The notes: a model not told the origin generated them from the letters alone. Shown: positions 8,647-17,096, counted from the first letter of the stretch. The stretch: DNA of 37,278 nucleotides from Paracoccus sp. UBA889 (GCA_002294185.1 DBFD01000061.1:24053-61330); one strand, 5' to 3'. A program made the numbers and translations.

Positions 8647-9915
8647 CTATTCCCGCGCCGCGATCAAGCTGGCCTCGATCACATCCAGCGCCTCCTCGAA
8701 GACCGCGTCCGGGATGGTCAGCGGGGCCAGGAACCGGATCACATTGCCATGCACCCCGCAGGTCAGCAGGATCAGGCCGCGATCCAGCGCCTCGCTCCGC
8801 ACCCGGTTGGCAAAGTCGGGATGCGGTGAATCGCTGCCGGGCAGGTTGAACTCGACCGCGTTCATGAAGCCCGGGCCGCGTATATCCGCGATCTCGGGCA
8901 CCTCGTCGCGCAGAGCCGCCAGCCGCTGCTTCAGCCGTTGGCCCAGCCGCACGGCCCGGTCGCACAGATCCTCGTCCTCGATCACGTCCAGCACCGCATG
9001 AGCGGCCGCGACGGCCAGCGGATTGCCTGCATAGGTGCCGCCCAGACCGCCGGGATTGGGGCTGTCCATCACCTCGGCCCGGCCGGTCACGGCGCTGATC
9101 GGCAGCCCGCCGCCAAGCCCCTTTGCCATCGTCACCAGATCGGCCGCGACGCCATGATGGTCCATCGCGAACAGCTTGCCGGTCCGCGCAAAGCCGGTCT
9201 GCACCTCGTCCGCGATCAGCAGCATTCCGTATTTGTCGCACAGCCCGCGCAATTCGGCCATGAAGCCCTGCGGCGCCTCGTAGAATCCCCCCTCGCCCTG
9301 CACCGGCTCGATGATGATCGCGGCCACCCGCTCGGGCTCCAGATCGGCCTTGAACAGACCGGTCAGGGCGCGCAGCGCATCCTCGGCCGTGACTCCGTGC
9401 AGCGGGTTGGGAAAGGGCAGGTGCCAGATATCGGGCATCATCGGCCCGAAGCCGGCCTTGTAGGGCTGAACCTTTCCGGTCAGCGCCATACCCATGAAGG
9501 TGCGCCCGTGAAACCCGCCCGCGAAGCTGATGATCCCCGGCCGCTGCGTATGGTGCCGCGCGATCTTGACCGCGTTTTCGACCGCTTCGGCGCCGGTCGT
9601 GGCGAAGATGGTCTTCTTGTCGAAATCGCCGGGAACGAGGCTGTTCAGCCTCTCGGCCAGCGCGACATAATTCTCGTAGGGGACGACCTGATGGCAGGTA
9701 TGGGTAAAGCGGTCCAGTTGGGCACGAACCGCCTCGATCACTCTGGGATGGCGATGGCCGGTATTGACCACCGCGATGCCCGCGGCAAAGTCGATATAGC
9801 GATTGCCGTCCTTGTCCCAGATCTCGGCATTTTCGGCCCGTTCGGCATAGATCTGTGTGGTCATGCCGACACCACGAGAGATGGCGGCGTTCCTGCGGTC
9901 GGTCATGCTGGTCAT
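8647..9915 (-). CDS. gabT: 4-aminobutyrate aminotransferase (class III PLP enzyme)
   Basis: This 422-residue class III aminotransferase has the PLP lysine at 265 (MAKGLGGG), the cofactor aspartate in IADEVQTGF (about 234-242) and the TTGAEAVENAVKIAR phosphate-binding segment at about 106-120. Length and motifs fit bacterial GabT (E. coli 426 residues), which transfers the amino group of GABA to 2-oxoglutarate to give succinate semialdehyde and glutamate. Related omega-aminotransferases (5-aminovalerate, putrescine) are hard to exclude by sequence alone. ATG 9915 is chosen for the GGAGAG six bases upstream; ATG 9906 is the alternative. No gabD lies nearby, so the downstream dehydrogenase must be encoded elsewhere. 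Confidence 0.85.
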   Translation of the reverse strand: MTSMTDRRNAAISRGVGMTTQIYAERAENAEIWDKDGNRYIDFAAGIAVVNTGHRHPRVIEAVRAQLDRFTHTCHQVVPYENYVALAERLNSLVPGDFDKKTIFATTGAEAVENAVKIARHHTQRPGIISFAGGFHGRTFMGMALTGKVQPYKAGFGPMMPDIWHLPFPNPLHGVTAEDALRALTGLFKADLEPERVAAIIIEPVQGEGGFYEAPQGFMAELRGLCDKYGMLLIADEVQTGFARTGKLFAMDHHGVAADLVTMAKGLGGGLPISAVTGRAEVMDSPNPGGLGGTYAGNPLAVAAAHAVLDVIEDEDLCDRAVRLGQRLKQRLAALRDEVPEIADIRGPGFMNAVEFNLPGSDSPHPDFANRVRSEALDRGLILLTCGVHGNVIRFLAPLTIPDAVFEEALDVIEASLIAARE

Positions 9916-10052
9916 GAAAGCTCTCCGGAAAGGCGTGTCCGGCACCTGTCTAGCGCGCCGCGCAGCGCCGCGACAGGGAAAGCTTGCAGCCTCCCGCGCA
10001 CCGGGCGAACATGGCCCCGACCAGGGCCGGACCAAGGCCCCCGCGAGGCACG

Positions 10053-10787
10053 ATGTTTCCGATCCGCGACCATAATCCCTCGCAGAGGACACCCTATGTC
10101 ACCTATGCGCTGATCGCGGCGAATATCGTGATGTATCTGATGACGCTGCCCGGGGTTCCGGGCGGGGAATGGCTGTGGGCGCGGCTGGCGCTGTATCCGC
10201 TGGCGGTGGTGAACGGACAACTTCTGTGGGGTCTGTTGACCCACATGTTCCTGCATGCCGGGTTGCTGCATGTCGGCGGCAACATGCTGTTCCTGTGGGT
10301 TTTCGGGGACAATCTGGAGGACCAGATGGGCCATCGCGGCTTTCTGGCCTTCTACCTTGCGGCCGGCCTGGCGGCGGCGGCGGGACAGATCGCCGCTGCG
10401 CCCTTCTCGCCGGTGCCGATGGTGGGGGCTTCGGGCGCGATCGCGGGGGTGATGGGCGGCTATCTGCTGCTGTTTCCGCGGGCCAGGATCGATGTCATCG
10501 CCATCTTCATCATCTTCTTCAAGATCTTCACCGTGCCGGCCTGGCTGGTCCTGGGCGCCTGGTTCGCGCTGCAGGTGTTCGGCGGTTTCACCGTTGCAGG
10601 CGATGGCGGCGGCGTCGCCTACTGGGCCCATTCCGGGGGCTTCATCGCCGGAATCGTGCTGGCGCTGCCGCTGTTCCTGCGCCGCGGGGGCCCGCGCTTC
10701 TGGTCGCGCCACCATGGCCGACCGCCGCACCCGGCGGCCGATTATGCGCCCAGCCGCATCCCCCAGGTCCCGCGCCGGTTCCGCTGA
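10053..10787 (+). CDS. Rhomboid family intramembrane serine protease
   Basis: This 244-residue membrane protein has six or so TM segments. Catalytic Ser127 lies in GASGAIAG (125-132) and catalytic His193 in YWAHSGGF. The HMFLHAGLLHVGGNMLFLWVFG block (64-85) is the conserved rhomboid loop and TM2 with the oxyanion His and Asn. Rhomboids cleave single-pass membrane proteins within the bilayer; the substrate here is unknown. ATG 10053, with GCGAGGCA upstream, removes a 23-residue Pro/Arg-rich extension. The C-terminal tail after about 210 is Arg/Pro-rich and cytoplasmic. It is divergent from gabT with a 137-base gap. Confidence 0.92.
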   Translation: MFPIRDHNPSQRTPYVTYALIAANIVMYLMTLPGVPGGEWLWARLALYPLAVVNGQLLWGLLTHMFLHAGLLHVGGNMLFLWVFGDNLEDQMGHRGFLAFYLAAGLAAAAGQIAAAPFSPVPMVGASGAIAGVMGGYLLLFPRARIDVIAIFIIFFKIFTVPAWLVLGAWFALQVFGGFTVAGDGGGVAYWAHSGGFIAGIVLALPLFLRRGGPRFWSRHHGRPPHPAADYAPSRIPQVPRRFR

Positions 10788-10831
10788 GGCCTGGTGCCGC
10801 GACGCCAATGTCCCCCGCGATGCGAGGCTGG

Positions 10832-10860
10832 TTGACTGCACGCGCGCCGCATCCTACCGA
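10832..10860 (+). promoter_or_regulatory. Candidate promoter of the class V aminotransferase
   Basis: TTGACT at 10832-10837, 17 bp, then TACCGA at 10855-10860. The -35 box is strong and the -10 weak. The coding start is at 10890 with AAGGA about 11 bases upstream. Confidence 0.35.
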
Positions 10861-10889
10861 ATTCTGCACATCGTGAAGGATCCGCCACC

Positions 10890-12062
10890 ATGAGCCTCGC
10901 CGCCGGTCATCCCGCCATCGCCATTCCCGGCCCCTCGCCGCTGCCCGACCGCGTGATGCGCGCCGCGCACCGCGCCTCGCCCGACATCTACGGCGACGAT
11001 CTGGCGCAACTGAACCTGCGTGTCATGGCCCAGCTGAAGCGCCTCGCCGGCACCTCGGCCCATCTGGCGCCCTATATCGGCAACGGTCATGCCGGCTGGG
11101 AGGCCGCCGCGATCAACATGTTCGCACCGGGCGATCGGGCGCTGGTGCTGACCTCGGGTCATTTCGGCCGGTCATGGGCCGAGCTTCTGACCCAGCTTGG
11201 CGTCGAGGTCGAGCGGCTGGATTTCGGCAACGCCCCGCCCGAGGCCGAGCGGCTGGCGCAGCGTCTGGCCGAAGACGGCGAGGGCCGTATCCGCGCGGTG
11301 CTGGTCTGCCAGACCGACACGGCCAGCGCCACCACCGCCGACATTCCCGCGCTGCGCGCGGCGATGGGCGATCACCCGGCGCTGCTGGCCGTCGATGCGA
11401 TCGCCTCGCTGGGCTGCGCGCCGATGATGATGGACGATTGGGGCGTGGATGTGCTGATTGCGGCCAGCCAGAAAGGGATGATGACGATGCCCGGCATGGC
11501 CTTCGTCTGGTTTTCGGACAAGGCGGCGGCGCGGGGCAAAGGCCCGCGGGTCACGCCCTACTGGGACTGGCACACGCGCGCCGGGGCCGATGCCCTGTGG
11601 CGCTTCTGGGGCGGCACACCGCCGGTCCAGCATCTCTTTGCGCTGGACGAGGCGCTGCGCATGATTCTGGATGAAGAGGGGCTGATCGCGACATGGGCCC
11701 GCCATGCGGCGCTGGCCCGGGCGGTCTGGGCCGCGGCCGAGGCCTGGGGCGAGGACGGTTGCGGGATCTGCCTGTCGGTCGGCGACCCGATGGCGCGGGC
11801 GGCCTCGGTCACGGCCATGACGGTGCCGGGGGCGGATGATCTGCGCGAGTGGCTGTCCCAGCAATGCGGCGTGACGCTGGGCATCGGACTGGGCGCGGCG
11901 CAGCCCCGGAACGCGCTGCGCGTGGCGCATATGGGCCACGCCAACGCGGCCACGATCATGGGCGTTCTCGGCTGCATGGAGGCCGGCATGACGGCGCTGG
12001 ACATCGCGCACGGGCCGGGTGCGCTGGAAGCCGCAGCCCGCGTCATCGCCGAACCGGCCTGA
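10890..12062 (+). CDS. Class V aminotransferase (alanine-glyoxylate/serine-pyruvate type)
   Basis: This 390-residue fold-type I PLP enzyme begins IPGPSPLPDRV, the usual opening of alanine-glyoxylate aminotransferases. The PLP aspartate is Asp169 in AVDAIASLG and the PLP lysine is Lys195 in ASQKGMMTMPG. An Arg in the PRNALRVAHMGH segment near the C-terminus (about 334-345) should bind the substrate carboxylate. The family includes serine-glyoxylate, alanine-glyoxylate and purine-catabolic aminotransferases, and sequence alone does not decide the substrate. No glyoxylate or ureide genes are adjacent. It appears to be a single-gene unit, converging on rsmD. Confidence 0.85.
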   Translation: MSLAAGHPAIAIPGPSPLPDRVMRAAHRASPDIYGDDLAQLNLRVMAQLKRLAGTSAHLAPYIGNGHAGWEAAAINMFAPGDRALVLTSGHFGRSWAELLTQLGVEVERLDFGNAPPEAERLAQRLAEDGEGRIRAVLVCQTDTASATTADIPALRAAMGDHPALLAVDAIASLGCAPMMMDDWGVDVLIAASQKGMMTMPGMAFVWFSDKAAARGKGPRVTPYWDWHTRAGADALWRFWGGTPPVQHLFALDEALRMILDEEGLIATWARHAALARAVWAAAEAWGEDGCGICLSVGDPMARAASVTAMTVPGADDLREWLSQQCGVTLGIGLGAAQPRNALRVAHMGHANAATIMGVLGCMEAGMTALDIAHGPGALEAAARVIAEPA

Positions 12063-12106
12063 CCGGGCGAAGCGCGCGCGGACAGGGCGGGGCGATATCC
12101 CCACAG

Positions 12107-12135
12107 CCGCGACGACCCCGCGACGACTCCGCGAC
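12107..12135 (+). repeat. Three direct CCGCGAC repeats with 11-bp period
   Basis: CCGCGAC occurs at 12107-12113, 12118-12124 and 12129-12135, always 11 bp apart and therefore on one face of the helix. The last copy is also the left arm of the hairpin that follows. Confidence 0.6.
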
Positions 12136-12147
12136 GGGCGGTCGCGG
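12129..12147. terminator. Hairpin between convergent aminotransferase and rsmD
   Basis: CCGCGAC (12129-12135) pairs with GTCGCGG (12141-12147) across a 5-base loop, followed by CTTGCTGCCTTGG. This is a plausible but T-poor terminator for the aminotransferase transcript, located 20 bases before the rsmD stop. Confidence 0.45.
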
Positions 12148-12166
12148 CTTGCTGCCTTGGCGGATT

Positions 12167-12733
12167 TCAGCCTTCCGGCAATCGCGCCAGCGTCACCCAT
12201 GTATCGCCATATCGACGCTGATCGATCCGGACCAGCGGCGCAGGCACGATCGGTCCGCGCGCCTCTTCCCAGGCGATCATCGCCCCCGGGGCGATCCAGC
12301 CGCCCTGCAGCGCCGAAGCGATGGCAGCTTCGCCCAGGCCGGCACCATAGGGCGGGTCCAGAAAGATCATCCCGAACGGCCGGTCCGGGACGGGGCCCAG
12401 CCGCGTGGCATCGCGCCGCCACAGGTCGGTCACGTCCTTCGCCCGCGCCCGTTCCACGTTCGCCCGGATCAGCGCCCGCGCCGTCATGCCGTCATCGACA
12501 AAGCTCACCCGCGCTGCGCCGCGCGACAGCGCCTCCAGCCCCAGGGCGCCGGTGCCCGCGAACAGATCCAGCACCCGCGCGCCGGGCAGCGGATTGCCAT
12601 GGCTGCCGTTGATCAGCAGGTTGAAGATCGCCTCGCGCACCCGGTCGGTGGTCGGTCTCAGATGCGCCGCCGCATCGCCCGCGCCCAGTTCGGCCAGTTT
12701 CAGGCCGCGCAGCGTGCCGCCGACGATCCTCAC
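12167..12733 (-). CDS. rsmD: 16S rRNA (guanine(966)-N2)-methyltransferase RsmD
   Basis: This 188-residue protein begins MRIVGGTLRGLKL, the RsmD opening. It has the SAM-binding motif VLDLFAGTGALGLEAL at 54-69 and the catalytic DPPY at 126-129. RsmD methylates N2 of G966 in helix 31 of 16S rRNA on the assembled small subunit. The start is GTG at 12733. It lies 85 bases downstream of the FAD reductase gene on the same strand, so the two could be cotranscribed, although no functional link is known. Confidence 0.95.
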   Translation of the reverse strand: MRIVGGTLRGLKLAELGAGDAAAHLRPTTDRVREAIFNLLINGSHGNPLPGARVLDLFAGTGALGLEALSRGAARVSFVDDGMTARALIRANVERARAKDVTDLWRRDATRLGPVPDRPFGMIFLDPPYGAGLGEAAIASALQGGWIAPGAMIAWEEARGPIVPAPLVRIDQRRYGDTWVTLARLPEG

Positions 12734-12818
12734 CCGACGGGCCGCCCTGCGGTGGCGTCAAGCCCGGGCCAGAGGCACCGCCCCCCCGCCCCTGCAGGCG
12801 CAACGGCGTTGCGGGGGC

Positions 12819-14021
12819 TCATGACAGAAGCGCCTTCAGGTCGGCGGCATCGGCAATGGCGTCCGGATCGGGCGATCTGCCCGCCTCGATCAGGCGCTTG
12901 CCGATCATGTAGGCGCGGGCGTCGTTCAGCGCATCCACCGCAATCAGGCGGTCCGCGCGAAAATACCAGACCGAGCCGCCATGCGCGCCATCGCCCTGAC
13001 GGGTCACGATCCGGTCGTAGCCGGTGCCCAGACCCGCAATCTGCAGCTTGGCGTCGAACTGGTCGGACCAGAACCACGGTTTGGGCTGATAGGGCCGGTC
13101 CGCGCCCCGCATGTTGTCGGCGACGGCCTCGGCCATGTCGATGGCGCCGCCGACACTTTCCAGCCGCGCGCGCCCGCCCTGCCACGGAAAGCTGGCGCAA
13201 TCGCCCGCCGCCCAGATCGCCGGATCCGATGTGCGGCCCTGTTCGTCGGCCGCGATGCCATTGTCGATCCTCAGCCCCGCCGCCTCGGCCAGGGCCGTTT
13301 CAGGGGCCACGCCGATTCCCGTCACCACGATATCGGCCGGCAGTTCGCGCCCGTCGGCAAGACTGACCCCGGTGGCGCGCGGCTCGCCCAGGATGCGTTC
13401 TATCGCGATGTCTTCCAGGATCTTCACGTCATGGGCATGGTGCAGCTCGCGGATCAACTTTGCCGTCTCGGGGGCCGCGACGCGGCCCAGGATGCGCGGC
13501 GCGGCCTCGATCAGCGTGACCTGCAATCCCAGCTTTCGGGCGACCGCGGCGGCCTCCAGCCCGATATAGCCGCCGCCGATCACGATCAGCCGGCGGTCCG
13601 GCTGCATGGCAGGGGCCAGCGCATCGACATCGGCCAATGTGCGAATGACGTGAACCCCCGGAAGATGACCGCCCATCGAGGCCGGCAGCCGGCGCGGGAC
13701 CGCGCCCAGCGTCAGCGCCAGCGCGTCATAGGCAAGACGGCCGCGATCCGACACGACCTCGCGCGCGGTGCGGTCGATGGCGGTGACCGTCTCGCCGAGG
13801 CGCAGGTCGATCCCCTGATCCTGCCACCATTCGGGGCCGCGCAGCACCAGCCGATCCAATCCCATCTGACCCAGCAGATAGGCCTTGGACAGAGGCGGGC
13901 GCTGATAGGGCGCCACGGGTTCGGCACCCAGCACCGTCAGCGGCCCGTCATGGCCCTGCGCGCGCAGCCGCGCCGCCATCGAGGCAGCCGCCTGCCCCGC
14001 GCCGACAATCACGATCCGCAT
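12819..14021 (-). CDS. FAD-dependent NAD(P)H:ferredoxin/rubredoxin-type reductase
   Basis: This 400-residue flavoprotein of the putidaredoxin/rhodocoxin reductase group has an N-terminal FAD-binding GxGxxA (7-12) and PYQRPPLSK at 38-46, a hallmark of these reductases. The NAD(P)H-binding GGGYIGLEA is at 149-157 and the FAD ribityl motif AAGDCA at 271-276. A C-terminal reductase domain of about 80 residues starts near 320 (PWFWSDQFDAKLQIAG). It passes electrons from NAD(P)H to a small iron-sulfur protein, usually serving a P450 or ring-hydroxylating oxygenase. Neither partner is encoded nearby, so the electron acceptor is unknown. It is divergent from the peroxiredoxin gene with 84 bases between the starts. 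Confidence 0.88.
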   Translation of the reverse strand: MRIVIVGAGQAAASMAARLRAQGHDGPLTVLGAEPVAPYQRPPLSKAYLLGQMGLDRLVLRGPEWWQDQGIDLRLGETVTAIDRTAREVVSDRGRLAYDALALTLGAVPRRLPASMGGHLPGVHVIRTLADVDALAPAMQPDRRLIVIGGGYIGLEAAAVARKLGLQVTLIEAAPRILGRVAAPETAKLIRELHHAHDVKILEDIAIERILGEPRATGVSLADGRELPADIVVTGIGVAPETALAEAAGLRIDNGIAADEQGRTSDPAIWAAGDCASFPWQGGRARLESVGGAIDMAEAVADNMRGADRPYQPKPWFWSDQFDAKLQIAGLGTGYDRIVTRQGDGAHGGSVWYFRADRLIAVDALNDARAYMIGKRLIEAGRSPDPDAIADAADLKALLS

Positions 14022-14040
14022 CCCCTACCCTTCCGGCTGC

Positions 14041-14069
14041 TGGCCAGTCATCGGGGCACAGCCTATAGT
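14041..14069 (+). promoter_or_regulatory. Candidate peroxiredoxin promoter
   Basis: TGGCCA at 14041-14046 and TATAGT at 14064-14069 are 17 bp apart. The -10 matches five of six consensus positions. Transcription would start about 30 bases before the ATG at 14106, which has GGAG about ten bases upstream. Confidence 0.45.
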
Positions 14070-14105
14070 CACGCCGAATCCGTTGCAATTCATGGAGTAG
14101 GCGCG

Positions 14106-14591
14106 ATGAGCATCCAGACCGGTCAGACATTCCCCCAAGGCAGCCTGCTGCGCGTGGGCGAGAAAGGCCCCGAATCGGTTTCCACCGCCGAACTGGCCGA
14201 GGGCCGCGTCGCCCTGTTCGGCCTGCCCGGCGCCTTTACCGGCACCTGCACCAACGCGCATATGCCCAGCTTCGTGCGCACCGCGCCCAAATTCCGCGAA
14301 AAGGGCATCGACCGGATCGTCTGCCTGACCGTCAACGATCCCTTCGTCGCCAAGGCGTGGTCCGATGCAACCGGCGCGGCCGAAGCCGGGATCGAGGTTC
14401 TGGCCGACGCCGATGGCAGCGTCACCAAGGCGCTCGGCCTGGATTTCGACGCTCCGCCCGCAGGCTTTTACGGCCGCTGCAAACGGTTTGCCGCGCTTTT
14501 GCGGGACGGCAATGTCGAGGCGATCGACATCGAGGACGCGCCCGGACAATGCAGCGTCAGCGCCGGCGAGTCGCTGCTGGAAAAGGTCTGA
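14106..14591 (+). CDS. Prx5-type peroxiredoxin
   Basis: This 161-residue thioredoxin-fold peroxidase has its peroxidatic cysteine at Cys48 in PGAFTGTCTNAHMPSF, the Prx5 signature. Cys149, in GQCSVS close to the C-terminus, falls where Prx5 proteins of the atypical two-cysteine type carry the resolving cysteine. The enzyme would reduce hydrogen peroxide and organic hydroperoxides with thioredoxin, glutaredoxin or glutathione as donor; no fused glutaredoxin domain is present. Two further cysteines (73 and 125) have no obvious role. It is followed after 9 bases by the cyclotransferase-like gene, so the two are probably cotranscribed. That pairing with a glutathione-related fold is suggestive but not proof of function. 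Confidence 0.92.
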   Translation: MSIQTGQTFPQGSLLRVGEKGPESVSTAELAEGRVALFGLPGAFTGTCTNAHMPSFVRTAPKFREKGIDRIVCLTVNDPFVAKAWSDATGAAEAGIEVLADADGSVTKALGLDFDAPPAGFYGRCKRFAALLRDGNVEAIDIEDAPGQCSVSAGESLLEKV

Positions 14592-14600
14592 TCGGCGATC

Positions 14601-15200
14601 ATGGGCGGGATCCTGTATTTCGCCTATGGCTCCAACATGCTGTCGGCGCGGCTGAGGGCGCGCTGTCCCTCGGCCCGGCTGCTGGGACCGGCATGGGCGG
14701 AAGGTCATTGCGTCCGCTTCGAGAAGCGCGGCATGGACGGGTCCGGCAAGGCGGCGCTGATCGCCGCGGACCCGGACAAGGCGGCTGGGGTTCTCTACGC
14801 GATGGAGTCTGCCGATCTGGCCGCGCTGGACCGGTTCGAGGGCGCGGGACACGGTTATGACCGCGTCGAGGATGTCACGATCCGCCACGGGAACCGGCCG
14901 GCGCGGGCAATGACCTATCTGGCCTGCGACCCGCAGCCCGGCCTCGTTCCCTTCGACTGGTATCTGGCGCTGATCCTGGCGGGCGCGCGGCAGCACGGAT
15001 TTGCCGCGAGCTACCTGAACAGGCTGGGCGGGCATCCGTGGCAGGCCGACCCGGACCCCGACCGGCCGGGGCGACGGGCCGCCTTGCAGGCACTGGTCGC
15101 GCATGGCCATGCGGATCCGGCCGCCCTGCTTCAGCCCCTGCGGAACGGGGTCCAGTCGGCCAGCGCCGCGATCTCGCCGCCCATCGCCTCGCGTTCCTGA
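14601..15200 (+). CDS. Gamma-glutamylcyclotransferase-like protein
   Basis: This 199-residue protein has the cyclotransferase fold signature YGSNM at 9-13 and the candidate catalytic acid Glu80 in LDRFEGAGHGY. Family members cleave gamma-glutamyl dipeptides or glutathione to 5-oxoproline, and some act on other gamma-glutamyl amines; the substrate is not defined here. The start lies 9 bases after the peroxiredoxin stop. The final 23 codons run antisense through the 3' end of the convergent FemAB-like gene, and this tail looks like a read-through extension rather than a conserved domain. Confidence 0.85.
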   Translation: MGGILYFAYGSNMLSARLRARCPSARLLGPAWAEGHCVRFEKRGMDGSGKAALIAADPDKAAGVLYAMESADLAALDRFEGAGHGYDRVEDVTIRHGNRPARAMTYLACDPQPGLVPFDWYLALILAGARQHGFAASYLNRLGGHPWQADPDPDRPGRRAALQALVAHGHADPAALLQPLRNGVQSASAAISPPIASRS

Positions 15201-16261
15201 TCCAGATAATCGGCCAGGGCGCGCAGGAATCCCTCATCCGCGACCCAGTGCAGCGAATGGATCGGCACCGGCTCGTATCCCCGCGCCAGCTTGTGTTCGC
15301 CCTGCGCGCCGGCCTCGACACGCGACAGGCCATGGGCAATCGCGTGGTCGATGGCCTGATGGTAGCACAGTTCGAAATGCAGGAAGGCGTGGTCTTCGAC
15401 GCAGCCCCAGTAGCGGCCATAGACGGCATCGGGCCCCAGGAAATTCAGCGCCCCCGCGATCGCGCGGCCGTCGCTTTCGGCCATGACCAGCAGGATTTCG
15501 TCGCGCATCGTGTCGTGGATGCGGTCGAAGAAGGCGCGGGTCAGGTAGGGCGTGCCCCATTTGCGCCCGCCGGTATCCTGATAGAAGGCCCAGAAGGCGT
15601 CCCAGTGATGCGGTTTCAGATCGTCGCCGGTCAGATGGACGATGCGGCCGCCGAATTCCTGCGCCCGCTGGCGTTCCTTGCGCAACGCCTTGCGCTTGCG
15701 TGACGACAGCGCGGCCAGGAAATCGTCATAGCTGCCGTAGCCGCGGTTGAGCCAGTGAAACTGCTGCGTGACGCGCGGCAGAAAGCCTGCGGCTTCGCCC
15801 AGTTCGGCCTCGGCCTCGGTGCAGAAGGTGACGTGGACGCCGGATGCCCCGCCACGTTCGGCGATCTGGGTCATGCCCGCCAGCAGCGCCTGACGCACGC
15901 CCGGATCGGGCGACAGAAGCCGCGTGCCGGTGGCGGGCGTGAAGGGCACGGCGCATTGCAGCTTGGGATAATAGCGCCCGCCCGCCCGCGCATAGGCCTG
16001 CGCCCAGGCATGATCGAAGATATATTCGCCCTGACTATGCGATTTGGCGTAAAGCGGCGCCGCACCGACGATCTGGCCGTCGCGTTCGACGGTCAGATGC
16101 AAGGGCTGCCAGCCGCTGCCCGTCCCGACCGAGCGCGACGATTCCAGCGCCGACAGGAAGCGGTGACTGGTAAAGGGGTTGCCGTCGCCAAGCCGGTCCC
16201 ATGTCGCGGCAGGGATCTGGACGATGGCCGCATGGGTGGTGAGGGTAAGGGGCGCGCTCAT
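15131..16261 (-). CDS. FemAB-like GNAT acyltransferase (DUF482/peptidogalycan family)
   Basis: This 376-residue protein fits the PF04339 family, related to FemAB aminoacyltransferases and the GNAT fold. Recognisable blocks are NPFTSHRFLSALE (about 28-40), the YYPKLQCAVPFTPATG segment (about 97-112), the SSRKRKALRKERQRA basic helix (about 186-200) and GALNFLGPDAVYGRYWG near 270. The family is widespread in proteobacteria with no firmly assigned reaction; peptidoglycan or glycan modification has been proposed. The last 70 bases overlap the 3' end of the convergent cyclotransferase-like gene. It is the last gene of the ridA-gdpD-SDR series, 94 bases after the SDR stop. Confidence 0.82.
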   Translation of the reverse strand: MSAPLTLTTHAAIVQIPAATWDRLGDGNPFTSHRFLSALESSRSVGTGSGWQPLHLTVERDGQIVGAAPLYAKSHSQGEYIFDHAWAQAYARAGGRYYPKLQCAVPFTPATGTRLLSPDPGVRQALLAGMTQIAERGGASGVHVTFCTEAEAELGEAAGFLPRVTQQFHWLNRGYGSYDDFLAALSSRKRKALRKERQRAQEFGGRIVHLTGDDLKPHHWDAFWAFYQDTGGRKWGTPYLTRAFFDRIHDTMRDEILLVMAESDGRAIAGALNFLGPDAVYGRYWGCVEDHAFLHFELCYHQAIDHAIAHGLSRVEAGAQGEHKLARGYEPVPIHSLHWVADEGFLRALADYLDQEREAMGGEIAALADWTPFRRG

Positions 16262-16355
16262 GCCCCCGAAGCTAGGGCTTCCCGCGCGGCTTGTCAGCGG
16301 GGCGCGCGATCACAAGCCGCGTGATCGTGCGCGGGTGCCTGCGGCGCGGGCAGCT

Positions 16356-17096
16356 TCAGCGTCCGCCGCTGACATCCAGGATCGCGCCGCTGACGTAGCG
16401 GGCGGCATCGCTGGCCAGCCAGATGATCGCCTCGGCCACCTCGTCGGCGCTGCCGGGCCTGCCCATCGGAATGCTGCCGGCCAGCCGCGTGGCGCGGTCA
16501 GGGATGCCGCTATCGGCCTGCATCTCGGTCTCGATCAGGCCGGGGCGGATGGCGTTGACGCGCACATTCCGCGGTCCCAGTTCCTTCGCCAGTCCAAGGG
16601 TCAGCGTGTCGATGGCGCCCTTGCTGGCGGCATAGTCGACAAATTCGCCGGGCGAGCCCAGACGCGCCGCGGCCGAAGACATCAGCGTCAGAGATGTCGT
16701 GACCCCGTCCTCGCGCGGCAGCCGGCGCGCCGCCTCGCGCGCCACCAGAAGCGCGCCCAGCAGGTTCACCCGGACCATCCGTTCCAGCCGATCGGGCGTG
16801 GTCTGGGCCAGCGCCATCGCCGGCGCCACGATGCCCGCATTGGCGACCACCGCGTCCAGTCCGCCAAACGCCGCCTCGGCCCGGTCGAAGATGCGCGCCA
16901 CATCATCCGCCTGGGCGACATCGGCTTGCAGCGCGATGGCCCGGCCGCCGGCCTTTTCAACGGCCACGACGACGTCGTCGGCCGCATCCCGCCGGTCGCG
17001 ATAGTTCACCCCCACCGACCAGCCCCGCGCCCCGGCCATCAGCGCCGCCGCGCGACCGATGCCGCGCGAGGCGCCGGTGATCAGGATGCGCGTCAC
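16356..17096 (-). CDS. SDR family NAD(P)-dependent oxidoreductase
   Basis: A 246-residue classical short-chain dehydrogenase. TGASRGIG at 7-14 binds the cofactor, NAG is at 86-88, catalytic Ser lies at 140-141, and Tyr155/Lys159 form YxxxK. It ends in the GAILDVSGGR block usual for FabG-like members. An Asn-Tyr-Arg at the end of the second strand (31-33) suggests NADP preference. The start is the GTG at 17096, which overlaps the gdpD stop by 4 bp (GTGA), so translation is coupled. The substrate is unknown; it resembles the glucose/3-oxoacyl dehydrogenase branch without evidence for fatty-acid synthesis. Confidence 0.88.
   Translation of the reverse strand: MTRILITGASRGIGRAAALMAGARGWSVGVNYRDRRDAADDVVVAVEKAGGRAIALQADVAQADDVARIFDRAEAAFGGLDAVVANAGIVAPAMALAQTTPDRLERMVRVNLLGALLVAREAARRLPREDGVTTSLTLMSSAAARLGSPGEFVDYAASKGAIDTLTLGLAKELGPRNVRVNAIRPGLIETEMQADSGIPDRATRLAGSIPMGRPGSADEVAEAIIWLASDAARYVSGAILDVSGGR

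Noticed and set aside
8450-9094. A 16-base repeat, CCGGCCGGTCACGGCG, at about 8450 and again near 9077
   Set aside because: The second copy is inside a conserved part of gabT and the sequence is low-complexity GC; no other shared flanks were seen.
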